Below are positions 6,487 through 13,080 of a stretch of 14,499 nt of DNA, piece after piece. This stretch comes from Christensenella sp. UBA3798 (lineage in GTDB: Bacteria > Bacillota > Clostridia > Christensenellales > CAG-1252), in the NCBI GenBank assembly GCA_002368735.1, contig DFEQ01000040.1, positions 1-14,499 of the forward strand, in the 5' to 3' direction. The position numbers and the translations under genes were made by a program. A model generated the notes under the pieces. That model saw nothing but the letters and a program-made list of their open reading frames with translations, was not told where the DNA came from and searched no databases. Numbering within the stretch: the first letter of the stretch is position 1; every line of letters starts with the position of its first letter.

Positions 6487-6551
6487 TTGAACCCCCATGG
6501 TTGCCCATACGCCCCTCAAACGTACGCGTCTGCCTGTTCCGCCATGATCGC
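6469..6551 (-). tRNA. tRNA-Leu, anticodon GAG, CCA encoded
   Basis: 83-nt class II tRNA. Acceptor GCGATCA pairs with TGATCGC, then discriminator A and encoded CCA (6471-6469). D-stem GCG/CGC. Anticodon stem TACGT/GCGTA with loop TTGAGGG gives anticodon GAG, reading CUC and CUU. The short variable arm is TGG-GCAA-CCA. T-arm is GGGGG-TTCAAGT-CCCCC. It has its own promoter and terminator, and the terminator plus 3' end are duplicated downstream in tandem. Confidence 0.96.
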
Positions 6552-6565
6552 AAATGACATTGAAT

Positions 6566-6594
6566 ATAGTAATTGTTTGCCCGTACTTTGTCAA
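6566..6594 (-). promoter_or_regulatory. Promoter of tRNA-Leu
   Basis: Minus-strand TTGACA (6594-6589), 17-bp spacer, TACTAT (6571-6566); expected start about 8 nt before the mature tRNA 5' end. It begins only 5 bp after the pilT terminator T-tract. Confidence 0.82.
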
Positions 6595-6599
6595 GCATT

Positions 6600-6626
6600 A
6601 AAAAGGATATTTTCGCAAAAATATCC
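6600..6626 (-). terminator. Rho-independent terminator of pilT
   Basis: Minus-strand stem GGATATTTT (6626-6618) with AAAATATCC (6613-6605), 9 bp, loop of four, followed by five T (6604-6600). It lies about 15 bp past the pilT stop. Confidence 0.88.
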
Positions 6627-6640
6627 GAATTATTCTATAC

Positions 6641-7699
6641 TCAACCTTTCTTTGCCTGCGCAAGCATATAATCGGGATCGACCGAGTACAGAAGCGCCTT
6701 TTCCTGCGTGATGATGCCCTGTCTGAGGAAGTTTGCGATAGAGTCGTCCATGAGCATCATACCGCTATTTCGATTCGTCATGATGGTATTTGCGATCTGA
6801 TGGGTCTTCCCTTCGCGAATGAGAGCGCTTATAGCGGGATGATTGAGCATGATCTCAAGCGCAGCTACGCGGCCCGAACCGTCCGCCTTGGGAATGAGCT
6901 GCTGAGAGATGACCGCCACCAAAACCATAGAGAGCTGCAACCTGACCTGCTGTTGCTGATAGGAGGGGAATACGTCCACCATACGGTCAACGGTATTCGC
7001 CGCGCCGATCGTGTGCAAGGTGCTCATGACCAAGTGACCCGTTTCCGCAGCGGTGATAGCGGTAGAGATGGTTTCCAGGTCACGCATTTCGCCCACTTGG
7101 ATGACGTCGGGGTCCTGACGGAGGGAGGCGCGAAGCGCCGCCGCAAAGGAGCGCGTATCGTTGCCTATCTCACGCTGATTGACGATGCACTTGATATGGT
7201 TGTGATAATATTCGATAGGATCTTCGAGTGTGATGATATGCGCGCTACGATGATTGTTGATGTAATCTATCATCGAGGCGAGGGTCGTAGACTTACCGCT
7301 GCCGGTAGGACCGGTGACGAGGATGATGCCCCTGCTCTTATTGCAGAGATCGAGCATCGTATTGGGAAGTCCGAGCGCGGGGAAAGAAGGGATCACGCTG
7401 TTGATGGTACGGATAGCGATGGCATAGCAACCTTTTTGACGGAAGGCGTTGACACGGAAACGGTTCTCCCCAAGGGCGACGGCGACGTCCACTTCGCCGA
7501 GTTTCTGGAGCTTCTGCCAATTATTCTCATCGAGGATATCGCGGCACATCTGCTCGGTATCTTCGGGTGTGAGCGGAGCGGTCTTGAAATAGCGAAATGA
7601 ACCCGAGACGCGGAGCACCGGAGCGGACTTCACGGTGATATGAAGGTCGGAAGCTTTCTGTTGGAGAGCAAGTTTCAAGAGTTCTTTGATAGTAACCAT
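6641..7699 (-). CDS. pilT: Type IV pilus retraction ATPase PilT
   Basis: Hexameric cytoplasmic ATPase that drives pilus depolymerisation and twitching. It has 352 residues, the normal length. Visible are Walker A GPTGSGKST (130-138), the Asp box TLEDPIEYYHNHIK (157-170), Walker B DPDVIQVGEMRD (196-207), the His box TGHLVMSTLHT (220-230), and the PilT-type AIRNLIREGK motif as AISALIREGK (289-298). That last motif separates PilT from the extension ATPase PilB, as does the lack of PilB's long N-terminal domain. The ATG at 7699 follows AAAGGGGAT. It has its own promoter and terminator and is divergent from mazF. It shares the strand with the prepilin gene across the tRNA-Leu repeat, but the rest of the pilus machine must be encoded elsewhere. 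Confidence 0.96.
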   Translation of the reverse strand: MVTIKELLKLALQQKASDLHITVKSAPVLRVSGSFRYFKTAPLTPEDTEQMCRDILDENNWQKLQKLGEVDVAVALGENRFRVNAFRQKGCYAIAIRTINSVIPSFPALGLPNTMLDLCNKSRGIILVTGPTGSGKSTTLASMIDYINNHRSAHIITLEDPIEYYHNHIKCIVNQREIGNDTRSFAAALRASLRQDPDVIQVGEMRDLETISTAITAAETGHLVMSTLHTIGAANTVDRMVDVFPSYQQQQVRLQLSMVLVAVISQQLIPKADGSGRVAALEIMLNHPAISALIREGKTHQIANTIMTNRNSGMMLMDDSIANFLRQGIITQEKALLYSVDPDYMLAQAKKG

Positions 7700-7738
7700 G
7701 TATATCCCCTTTACTCGGATAGCCGAGCGACTTTTGTC

Positions 7739-7759
7739 TATATGTTATTTTAACATATA
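7739..7759. promoter_or_regulatory. 9-bp inverted repeat over the pilT -10 box (candidate operator)
   Basis: TATATGTTA (7739-7747), TTT, TAACATATA (7751-7759): a perfect 9-bp inverted repeat covering the -10 box. It could be a repressor site or, in RNA, a weak hairpin at the very 5' end. A second small hairpin, CTCGG-ATAG-CCGAG (7714-7727), lies in the leader. Confidence 0.45.
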
Positions 7760-7775
7760 TCGATACATCTTGCAA
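7747..7775 (-). promoter_or_regulatory. Predicted promoter of pilT
   Basis: Minus-strand TTGCAA (7775-7770), 17-bp spacer, TAAAAT (7752-7747). Expected start near 7740, leaving a leader of about 40 nt. Confidence 0.65.
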
Positions 7776-7808
7776 GTATAAACTTTTTCGGGCGAGGCAA
7801 TGATATCA

Positions 7809-7838
7809 ATGACACCCCATCGCGATAATACATAGTAT
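7809..7838 (+). promoter_or_regulatory. Weak candidate promoter of mazF
   Basis: ATGACA (7809-7814), 18-bp spacer, TAGTAT (7833-7838). The -10 box lies in the palindrome TACATA-G-TATGTA (7829-7841), which could bind a regulator. No better box pair is seen between pilT and mazF. Confidence 0.35.
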
Positions 7839-7873
7839 GTAGTGAGCGTCAAGGGGTGAAGTGAGGTGACGCG

Positions 7874-8218
7874 ATGATCAAGCGAGGTGAACTGTATTAT
7901 GCCGATCTCAGCCCCGTCGTGGGCAGCGAGCAAGGGGGTGTGCGCCCCGTTCTCGTCGTGCAGAACGATATCGGTAATAAGTACAGCCCCACCGTGATAG
8001 CCGCCGCTGTCACCAGCCAACTCGGAAAGGCGAAACTGCCGACCCACATCGCACTCGCAGCGGGTGACTACGGACTACCTAAGGACTCGGTGGTACTCCT
8101 CGAACAAATACGCACGATAGATAAAAGGAGACTTCGCGAAAAAATAGGCGAGCTCCCCTTGGATATGATGAAAAAGGTCAACGACGCACTGATGATAAGC
8201 CTTGGATTTTTTGATTGA
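7874..8218 (+). CDS. mazF: MazF/PemK-type endoribonuclease toxin (orphan)
   Basis: Sequence-specific mRNA interferase of the type II toxin family; 114 residues, close to Bacillus NdoA/MazF. The N-terminus MIKRGELYYADLSPVVGSEQ, GGVRPVLVVQND with the expected catalytic arginine (R24), and PTVIAAAVTSQ with the expected threonine (T47) are intact. So is the QIRTIDKRRL segment. The start ATG follows GAGGTG at 5-bp spacing. No mazE-like antitoxin is upstream: the 98 bp before it hold no suitable frame and the next gene is the divergent pilT. The stop codon directly abuts the stop of the convergent nnr gene with no gap and no terminator. An antitoxin may be encoded elsewhere. Confidence 0.93.
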   Translation: MIKRGELYYADLSPVVGSEQGGVRPVLVVQNDIGNKYSPTVIAAAVTSQLGKAKLPTHIALAAGDYGLPKDSVVLLEQIRTIDKRRLREKIGELPLDMMKKVNDALMISLGFFD

Positions 8219-9712
8219 TCACTTTGCCGCTTTTTGGGCAAGATACTTGACTACGGATGCAATATGACGATGGGTATCGGTGGGAAGAGAGGAATACTCT
8301 CCCATCTCGTTTGTCGCGCCCTCGCCCGCTAAGCCCAGCACGTAGGCGGCGCCGTAAGCGGATACCATAGCATCGCGCCCGCCTGCGAGTAGTGCCGCAA
8401 CAGCGCCCGCAAGGAGGTCGCCGCTCCCCCCTTTCGCCATTCCCGCCGAACCGGTGGTCGATACTACGGCACTCTTTCCGTCCGACACAACGGTGGAAGC
8501 GCCCTTGAGCGCCACGACCGCCTTATAGCGCGAAGCGAATTCTTTTGCGTACGAAATGGGGTCAGAAAGTATCTCCTCGGTAGGCAGTCCCATCAAACGC
8601 GACATCTCACGCGGGTGCGGCGTCAAAACAGTAGTCGCGGGACGCGATAGCAAAAGCGCAGGTTCCTCCGCAAGCATATTGATGCCGTCCGCGTCGATCA
8701 CGAGAGGGACTTTTGTGTTTTTGATAAGGTATCGAAGGGTAGCACGTCCATCGTCCGAAATATCCACACCGTTGCCGAACAGCACCGCATCGGCGCCGTT
8801 TATAGCTTTATCGAGCGTGCTTTCGTCGTAAGCGATGTGCCCGCCTTGTGAGAGGCAAGACAAAAGCGTACATTCGGTGATTTTGTTCATAACGGGATAG
8901 AGGATACAGTCGGGAACGCAGAGTTTGACCAGACCGTCACCAAGGGCGAACGCCGCGGCTCCGAGCTCGGCGATGACAGCCGCGCCCGAATAAGACTCAC
9001 TCCCGGCAATGATGGAGAGTTTCCCAAGCGACCCTTTGTGCACGTTACGTTTCAATGGTGGAAAAAGATTTGCGACGTCCTCCTCCAAGAGCATGTGAGC
9101 GTCGGCTTCTGCTTCTTGTATGCCGATATCGAGTGCACCGACCTCCCCGGCGCAGTCCAAGCCGTCACTCAGAAAACAGCCTTCTTTGAGGTCTTGCACG
9201 CATACGGTAACGTCCGCGCGTACGGCGTCCGAGAAAGCAATGCCACCGTCACACGACAGACCGCTGGGGATATCGACAGCGACGACGCGCGCCTTAGCGG
9301 CATTTATCTTGCGTATCGCGGAAACAGCGGCTCCCTGCAGGGCGCGAGACAGTCCGATGCCGAAAATGCAGTCGTATATCGTCTGATAGCGCGAAAAATC
9401 CATCGCTTCGTCAAAGCACTTGATATCATTCTCGCATTGCTTGCGAAGAATACGCGCTCCTTCGTGCTTACTTTCGCCAAAGTCCACGATATCGACCGAA
9501 TACCCCTTTTGCTTCATCAAAAGATAGAGGGCGTATCCGTCTCCGCCGTTGCCTCCTTTGCCGCTGACTATCAGAGATAGTCCCTCGGCGGGCGGCGCGT
9601 TCTCAAGCACGCCTTTGGCGACACGTTGCATAAGATCGTCCGAACGGATGCCGCTCTCTATAGTGCGTTCGTCCGCCCTTTTCGCATTGAGCGCAGAGAC
9701 GAGTTTTATCAT
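8219..9712 (-). CDS. nnr: Bifunctional NAD(P)HX epimerase / ADP-dependent NAD(P)HX dehydratase
   Basis: Repairs hydrated NADH and NADPH: the N-terminal NnrE domain epimerises R and S forms, and the C-terminal ribokinase-like NnrD domain dehydrates the S form using ADP. It has 497 residues, the usual fusion length. NnrE (about 1-205) shows RADERTIESGIRSDDLM, GKGGNGGDGY (51-60; the common form is NNGGDG, here GNGGDG), IFGIGLSR and VDIPSGLSCDG. NnrD (about 220-497) shows HKGSLGKLSIIAGS, VLFGNG, VIDADGINML, TPHPREMSRLMG (364-375) and the catalytic GMAKGGSGDLLAG (424-436). The start overlaps the P1 peptidase stop by 4 bp (ATGA, 9712-9709). It is the last gene of the tyrS operon. Confidence 0.95.
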   Translation of the reverse strand: MIKLVSALNAKRADERTIESGIRSDDLMQRVAKGVLENAPPAEGLSLIVSGKGGNGGDGYALYLLMKQKGYSVDIVDFGESKHEGARILRKQCENDIKCFDEAMDFSRYQTIYDCIFGIGLSRALQGAAVSAIRKINAAKARVVAVDIPSGLSCDGGIAFSDAVRADVTVCVQDLKEGCFLSDGLDCAGEVGALDIGIQEAEADAHMLLEEDVANLFPPLKRNVHKGSLGKLSIIAGSESYSGAAVIAELGAAAFALGDGLVKLCVPDCILYPVMNKITECTLLSCLSQGGHIAYDESTLDKAINGADAVLFGNGVDISDDGRATLRYLIKNTKVPLVIDADGINMLAEEPALLLSRPATTVLTPHPREMSRLMGLPTEEILSDPISYAKEFASRYKAVVALKGASTVVSDGKSAVVSTTGSAGMAKGGSGDLLAGAVAALLAGGRDAMVSAYGAAYVLGLAGEGATNEMGEYSSLPTDTHRHIASVVKYLAQKAAK

Positions 9713-10548
9713 GATCTCACCGCCTTTAGGATGGCGTCACAGCACACCTCGTCCGCGAGCATCTGCACCTTGATTAGAGGCGCTTCCACCTCTCCGCCCG
9801 CGAGGACGAAGACGGTATCGCCGTCAAAAGCGGTATGCACGGGACGGATACACTTTGCGTAGGCGTCCTGCGTGGTATCCGCGATTTTATTCGCTTGCGC
9901 CTTGGTCAGCTTGGCATTGGTGATAACGCACGAGATCGTGGTATTCGTAAAGGGAGAGCCAATGTCCCCCTCCGAATAGGCGACGCACTCACCCGTAGCG
10001 TGATCGTAGACGTTACCGAGCGCATTGACCACCGTAACGACGGCGACTTCCAAATCACCCTCCTTGCGCATACAAACAGCCATTCCCGAGGGAATAGCGC
10101 CCGCCATGCCTCCCAGTTTGGCAACGGTCGCCCCCGTCCCGGCGCCTATCTTACCGCACAGTTCCGTGATAGGGAGTGCGTTTTTCGCCGCGGAATATCC
10201 CGCAGCCTTGTCCGGATAGCCGAATGCGCCGCACTCGAGGTCGTATATCGAAGCACCGACGCAGATAGGCACCTTATAGCCGCCCGCATCGAACCCGCAG
10301 TTATTCTCAAACAAATAATGCATTACGCCCGAAACAGATTCCAAGCCGAAGGCGCTACCTCCCGAAAGAACGACGGCGTTGACCTTGTCTACGGTATTCT
10401 CCGACTTCAATAGGTCGGTTTCATGCGTTGCGGGAGCTCCGCCTCGTACGCTTACGCCCCCCGTTGCCCCTTGAGGGCAAAGAACGACGGTCACGCCTGT
10501 CATTATCTCCGTATCGGTATAGTTACCAAGTAAGAACCCTTTAAACAT
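9709..10548 (-). CDS. P1 family peptidase (DmpA/S58-like aminopeptidase)
   Basis: Ntn-type hydrolase related to the L-aminopeptidase/D-esterase DmpA, which matures by self-cleavage. It has 279 residues, shorter than DmpA but common for clostridial members. Conserved parts are TGVTVVLCPQGATGGVSVRG (17-36), AVVLSGGSAFGLESVSGVM (58-76), GKIGAGTGATVAKLGG (132-147) and NTTISCVITNAKLTKAQANK (202-221). The last holds the Asn-Thr-Thr region where the new N-terminal nucleophile is expected; that assignment is from family memory. The ATG at 10548 has GGGAG 6 bp upstream and lies 1 bp after the yigZ stop region. Natural substrate unknown; many family members act on short or beta-peptides. Confidence 0.9.
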   Translation of the reverse strand: MFKGFLLGNYTDTEIMTGVTVVLCPQGATGGVSVRGGAPATHETDLLKSENTVDKVNAVVLSGGSAFGLESVSGVMHYLFENNCGFDAGGYKVPICVGASIYDLECGAFGYPDKAAGYSAAKNALPITELCGKIGAGTGATVAKLGGMAGAIPSGMAVCMRKEGDLEVAVVTVVNALGNVYDHATGECVAYSEGDIGSPFTNTTISCVITNAKLTKAQANKIADTTQDAYAKCIRPVHTAFDGDTVFVLAGGEVEAPLIKVQMLADEVCCDAILKAVRS

Positions 10549-10549
10549 A

Positions 10550-11176
10550 TCATACTCCCTTTATCTCGCAAAATCGCTCTTCGTTTTCAGTAAGGGTGAC
10601 CCGCCCCGACGTAGCGTCTGCGAGCGAAGAAACGAAAGAAGCCTTGGCGGATAGCGGTATCGCCACCGTCATTTTTGCGCCGTCATCGTAATCGGCGCTC
10701 TCGATCGTCCCGCCGAAAGCGAATATCTGATTTTGAACAGCGGATATAAAACTGTAATCGCAAGAAAGCGTGCAAATTACGCACTTGTCGAAAGCCTTTT
10801 TCCCCATCGCGGAAAATACGGCAAGAGCGGCGTCGGAATAAGCGCGGGCAAGCCCCCCTGTCCCGAGTTTGATGCCGCCGAAGTATCTGACGACCACAAC
10901 GACGGTATTGGTAAGTCCGTTATTTTTGATGGTTTCGAGAATGGGGACGCCCGACGTACCGGAGGGCTCTCCGTCGTCGCTTGCGCGCGACCTATCCGCC
11001 CGCTCCCCCAAGATATAAGCATAGGGGGCGTGCGTCGCGTCGGTATAGCGCTTTTTTATGCTCTTTATGAAGGCTTCCGCCTCGTCGTCAGTCGTGACGA
11101 CAGAACAAAAAGCGATAAACTTGCTGTGCTTGACGGTGGTTTCCGCCGTCCCTTCGCCCCCTACGGTAAAATACAT
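10550..11176 (-). CDS. yigZ: YigZ/IMPACT family protein
   Basis: UPF0029-type protein related to eukaryotic IMPACT; likely translation- or nucleic-acid-linked, exact role unsettled. It has 208 residues, typical. The signature runs from RASDDGEPSGTSGVPILETI (64-83) to VVVVVRYFGGIKLGTGGLAR (92-111). The C-terminal ~70 residues form the second alpha/beta domain. The start codon shares one base with the tyrS stop (TAATG, 11178-11174), and there is no good Shine-Dalgarno, so it probably depends on reinitiation after tyrS. It ends 1 bp before the P1 peptidase start. Confidence 0.94.
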   Translation of the reverse strand: MYFTVGGEGTAETTVKHSKFIAFCSVVTTDDEAEAFIKSIKKRYTDATHAPYAYILGERADRSRASDDGEPSGTSGVPILETIKNNGLTNTVVVVVRYFGGIKLGTGGLARAYSDAALAVFSAMGKKAFDKCVICTLSCDYSFISAVQNQIFAFGGTIESADYDDGAKMTVAIPLSAKASFVSSLADATSGRVTLTENEERFCEIKGV

Positions 11177-12384
11177 TATTTGGAATAAGTGACCTTCAAA
11201 CGGTTCTTCTTCCCCTTATAGAGGATAAAGCCGTTAGCGATTTGGCTGTCGGTGACTTCCGCGGCAAAGTCTGCTATCTTAACGCCGTCCACAGAGACCG
11301 CTCCGCCCTGCACCAAGCGGCGCGCCTCGCTCTTGCTGGGAGCGAATTTGACCTCCGCAAGGATATCCACCACCTTGGTCATCCCCGCGGGTATCACGGC
11401 GGTGGGCATATTCTCGGTATCGCCCGAGAAAGCGGCTTTGACCTTCCTGACCACGTCGTCCGCGACCTCTTCGCCGTGCACGATCTTGGTGATCTCATAG
11501 GCGAGACGCTCCTTGGCGGCGTTGATACGCTCATCCTGATGCGCCGTCATCGCCTCTATTTCGTCAAGGGGCATAAAGGTCAAGAGCTTCATGCACTTAT
11601 TGACCTCACTGTCCTCCACGTTGCGCCAATATTGATAAAAGTCGTAAGGAGAGGTCTTCTCCGCGGAGAGCCACACTGCACCGGACGCGGTCTTGCCCAT
11701 CTTCTTCCCTTCGCTGTTGGTAAGAAGCGGGAAGGTCATGGCAAAGGCGTCCTTGCCCTCCTTGCGACGGATGAGATCGGCGCCCGCGAGCATATTGCTC
11801 CACTGATCGTCGCCACCGCATTCCAGCACGCATCCGTACTTTTGGAAAAGGACGAGGAAGTCGTAACTCTGCATCAGCATATAGTTGAATTCAAGGAAGG
11901 TGAGCCCCTTCTCCATGCGATTCTTGTAGCATTCCGCAGTCAACATGCGGTTGACGCTGAATAAGGAGCCGATATCGCGCAGAAAGTCCACGTAATTGAG
12001 GTTAAGGAGCCAATCGCCGTTATTCACCATGATCGCGGCATTATCCCCTTCAAAGGAGAAAAAGCGGCTCATCTGCTTTTTGAAACACTCGCAGTTATGC
12101 TTTACCGTCTCGGCAGTCAGCATATTGCGCATATCGGTGCGACCAGAAGGATCGCCGATCATCCCCGTGCCTCCGCCGATCAGCACGATGGGGCGATGCC
12201 CCGCCTTCTGCATATGGCTCATCGCCATCATGGCAAGGTAGTGTCCGACGTGCAGACTATCCGCGGTGGGATCGAACCCGATATAAAAACTGACCTTCTC
12301 CGAACCAAGGAGCTTATACAGGTCCTCCTCGAAAACGGTCTGCTTGATAAATCCTCTTTCGCGCAAGGTGTCCATTACGTTCAT
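11176..12384 (-). CDS. tyrS: Tyrosyl-tRNA synthetase
   Basis: Class I synthetase that charges tRNA-Tyr; 402 residues, normal length. Motifs: HIGH-type HVGH (45-48), IGGGTGMIGDPSGR (69-82), the tyrosine-binding YMLMQSYDF (168-176), GGDDQW (190-195), and the KMSKS-type KMGKT (228-232) followed by ASGAVWLS. The C-terminal S4 RNA-binding domain is visible from SKSEARRLVQGGAVSVDG. The ATG at 12384 has GAGGAG at 8-bp spacing. It is first in an operon with yigZ, the P1 peptidase and nnr. The leader is only about 27 nt, so there is no room for the T-box riboswitch that controls many Firmicutes tyrS genes. Confidence 0.97.
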   Translation of the reverse strand: MNVMDTLRERGFIKQTVFEEDLYKLLGSEKVSFYIGFDPTADSLHVGHYLAMMAMSHMQKAGHRPIVLIGGGTGMIGDPSGRTDMRNMLTAETVKHNCECFKKQMSRFFSFEGDNAAIMVNNGDWLLNLNYVDFLRDIGSLFSVNRMLTAECYKNRMEKGLTFLEFNYMLMQSYDFLVLFQKYGCVLECGGDDQWSNMLAGADLIRRKEGKDAFAMTFPLLTNSEGKKMGKTASGAVWLSAEKTSPYDFYQYWRNVEDSEVNKCMKLLTFMPLDEIEAMTAHQDERINAAKERLAYEITKIVHGEEVADDVVRKVKAAFSGDTENMPTAVIPAGMTKVVDILAEVKFAPSKSEARRLVQGGAVSVDGVKIADFAAEVTDSQIANGFILYKGKKNRLKVTYSK

Positions 12385-12418
12385 AAGTCGTACTCCTCAT
12401 ATCAAATATGATATTTAT

Positions 12419-12447
12419 ATCATAACATCTACAAGATGGGAATGCAA
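12419..12447 (-). promoter_or_regulatory. Promoter of the tyrS operon
   Basis: Minus-strand TTGCAT (12447-12442), 17-bp spacer, TATGAT (12424-12419). Between it and the ribosome site lies an AT-rich palindrome, AAATAT-G-ATATTT (12404-12416), flanked by ATC on both sides. Confidence 0.65.
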
Positions 12448-12463
12448 GTAAGTGAGGGGAAAA

Positions 12464-12496
12464 AGCCTTTCTGCATACTACCACACGGTAAGAGCT
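12464..12496 (-). terminator. Weak possible terminator after the four-helix-bundle gene
   Basis: On the minus strand AGCTCTT (12496-12490) and AAAGGCT (12470-12464) pair imperfectly around an inner TACC-GTGT-GGTA hairpin, followed by TTTTTCCCC. One mismatch and a G·T pair make it weak. Confidence 0.35.
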
Positions 12497-12507
12497 TAAA
12501 ATAAACC

Positions 12508-12852
12508 TCACTTTTTCGCTGTATTACAAGATGCGATCAGAAGTCGACGGATATTTCCGCAGATCTTTTCAGCGTCAGAATAATCAGACTCTTCAATACG
12601 ATTCGTTTCAAAAAGCAGTTTTAACCAATAACCGGTTTCGTTCGCTTCCTTTAAAGCAATTTCCAGCTTTGCAACGAAATCAGCTTTGCTATGAGCATAT
12701 TGTGCTTCATAAATATTGGCACCAACAGAAGTGCCTGCCCGCGCTAACTGCTCTAGCATATACGAACTCTTAGGCACATGAATACGATCAACGATATCCA
12801 CAATCCTTTTTGCAAATTCAAAAGATAGATCGATCAATTTATTCTCAGGCAT
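12508..12852 (-). CDS. Four helix bundle protein (23S rRNA intervening-sequence family)
   Basis: 114-residue, all-helical protein of the bacterial IVP (S23) family. These proteins are known as the product of insertions in 23S rRNA genes and are relatives of the Avd accessory protein of diversity-generating retroelements. The pattern is visible: helix with LSFEFAKRIVDIVD, VPKSSYMLEQLARAGTSVGANIYEA (26-50), the HSKADFVAKLEIALKEANETGYWLKLL stretch, and C-terminal NIRRLLIAS. Here it stands alone, not in an rRNA gene. The ATG at 12852 has GGAG upstream; a longer frame reaching 12987 would cross the promoter and palindrome array and is rejected. The region is more AT-rich than its neighbours. The -35 box of its promoter is formed at the junction with the adjacent palindromic element. 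Molecular role unknown. Confidence 0.88.
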   Translation of the reverse strand: MPENKLIDLSFEFAKRIVDIVDRIHVPKSSYMLEQLARAGTSVGANIYEAQYAHSKADFVAKLEIALKEANETGYWLKLLFETNRIEESDYSDAEKICGNIRRLLIASCNTAKK

Positions 12853-12882
12853 AACGATCCGTCTCCAAATTACTCCCAAAGA

Positions 12883-12912
12883 ATTATAACAAAAGATAAA
12901 TAAAAAAGTCAA
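12883..12912 (-). promoter_or_regulatory. Promoter of the four-helix-bundle gene, built across an insertion junction
   Basis: Minus-strand TTGACT (12912-12907), 18-bp spacer, TATAAT (12888-12883). The first four bases of the -35 box come from the terminal repeat of the palindromic element and the last two from the flanking 7-bp direct repeat. Confidence 0.7.
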
Positions 12913-13080
12913 TGATATACGGCAACGCCGTATGATATACTCAAAAAGAGTATGATATACGCCAATGGCGTATGATATAATATCCATTCCATAATACGCT
13001 TGGAGCGTATCTCATACCCATAGGGTATATCATATGCGACAGCATATATCATCCGTTTCGAATGGAACGGATATCATTGA
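12909..13080. mobile_element. 172-bp mirror-symmetric palindrome array with terminal inverted repeats
   Basis: Ends are perfect 10-bp inverted repeats, TCAATGATAT (12909-12918) and ATATCATTGA (13071-13080). They are flanked by direct repeats AAAAAAG (12902-12908 and 13081-13087), like a 7-bp target duplication. Inside are seven palindromes spaced 18-22 bp, except for one 37-bp gap between the third and fourth: 12917-12933, 12937-12953, 12957-12973, 12994-13010, 13014-13028, 13032-13047 and 13051-13072. Their stems differ in sequence and most begin ATAC and end GTAT. Spacers read GAT on the left half (12914, 12934, 12954, 12974) and CTC/ATC on the right half (13011, 13029, 13048, 13073), so the array is inverted about position 12993. 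ATATCCATTCC (12980-12990) can also pair with GGAACGGATAT (13064-13074). No coding capacity. Confidence 0.72.

Noticed and set aside
6397..6594. Minus-strand open frame over tRNA-Leu
   Set aside because: It is the translation of the tRNA gene and repeat, not a protein gene.
7797..7815. CAATGATATCAATGA before mazF resembling the terminal repeat of the palindromic element
   Set aside because: A single 9 of 10 match with no palindrome units or flanking duplication.
7829..7841. UACAU site (MazF target in Bacillus) in the palindrome before mazF as self-regulation
   Set aside because: The likely transcript start is downstream of it, and a 5-base motif is expected by chance.
12385..12447. T-box riboswitch for tyrS
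   Set aside because: The leader is only about 27 nt, too short for a T-box, and no T-box sequence is seen.
12853..12987. 45-residue N-terminal extension of the four-helix-bundle protein
   Set aside because: It would be translated across the promoter and palindromes; the ATG at 12852 has the ribosome site and the family-like start.
12909..13080. CRISPR array
   Set aside because: The ~20-bp units are palindromes with 3-bp spacers, the opposite of long unique spacers between identical repeats, and no cas genes are near.
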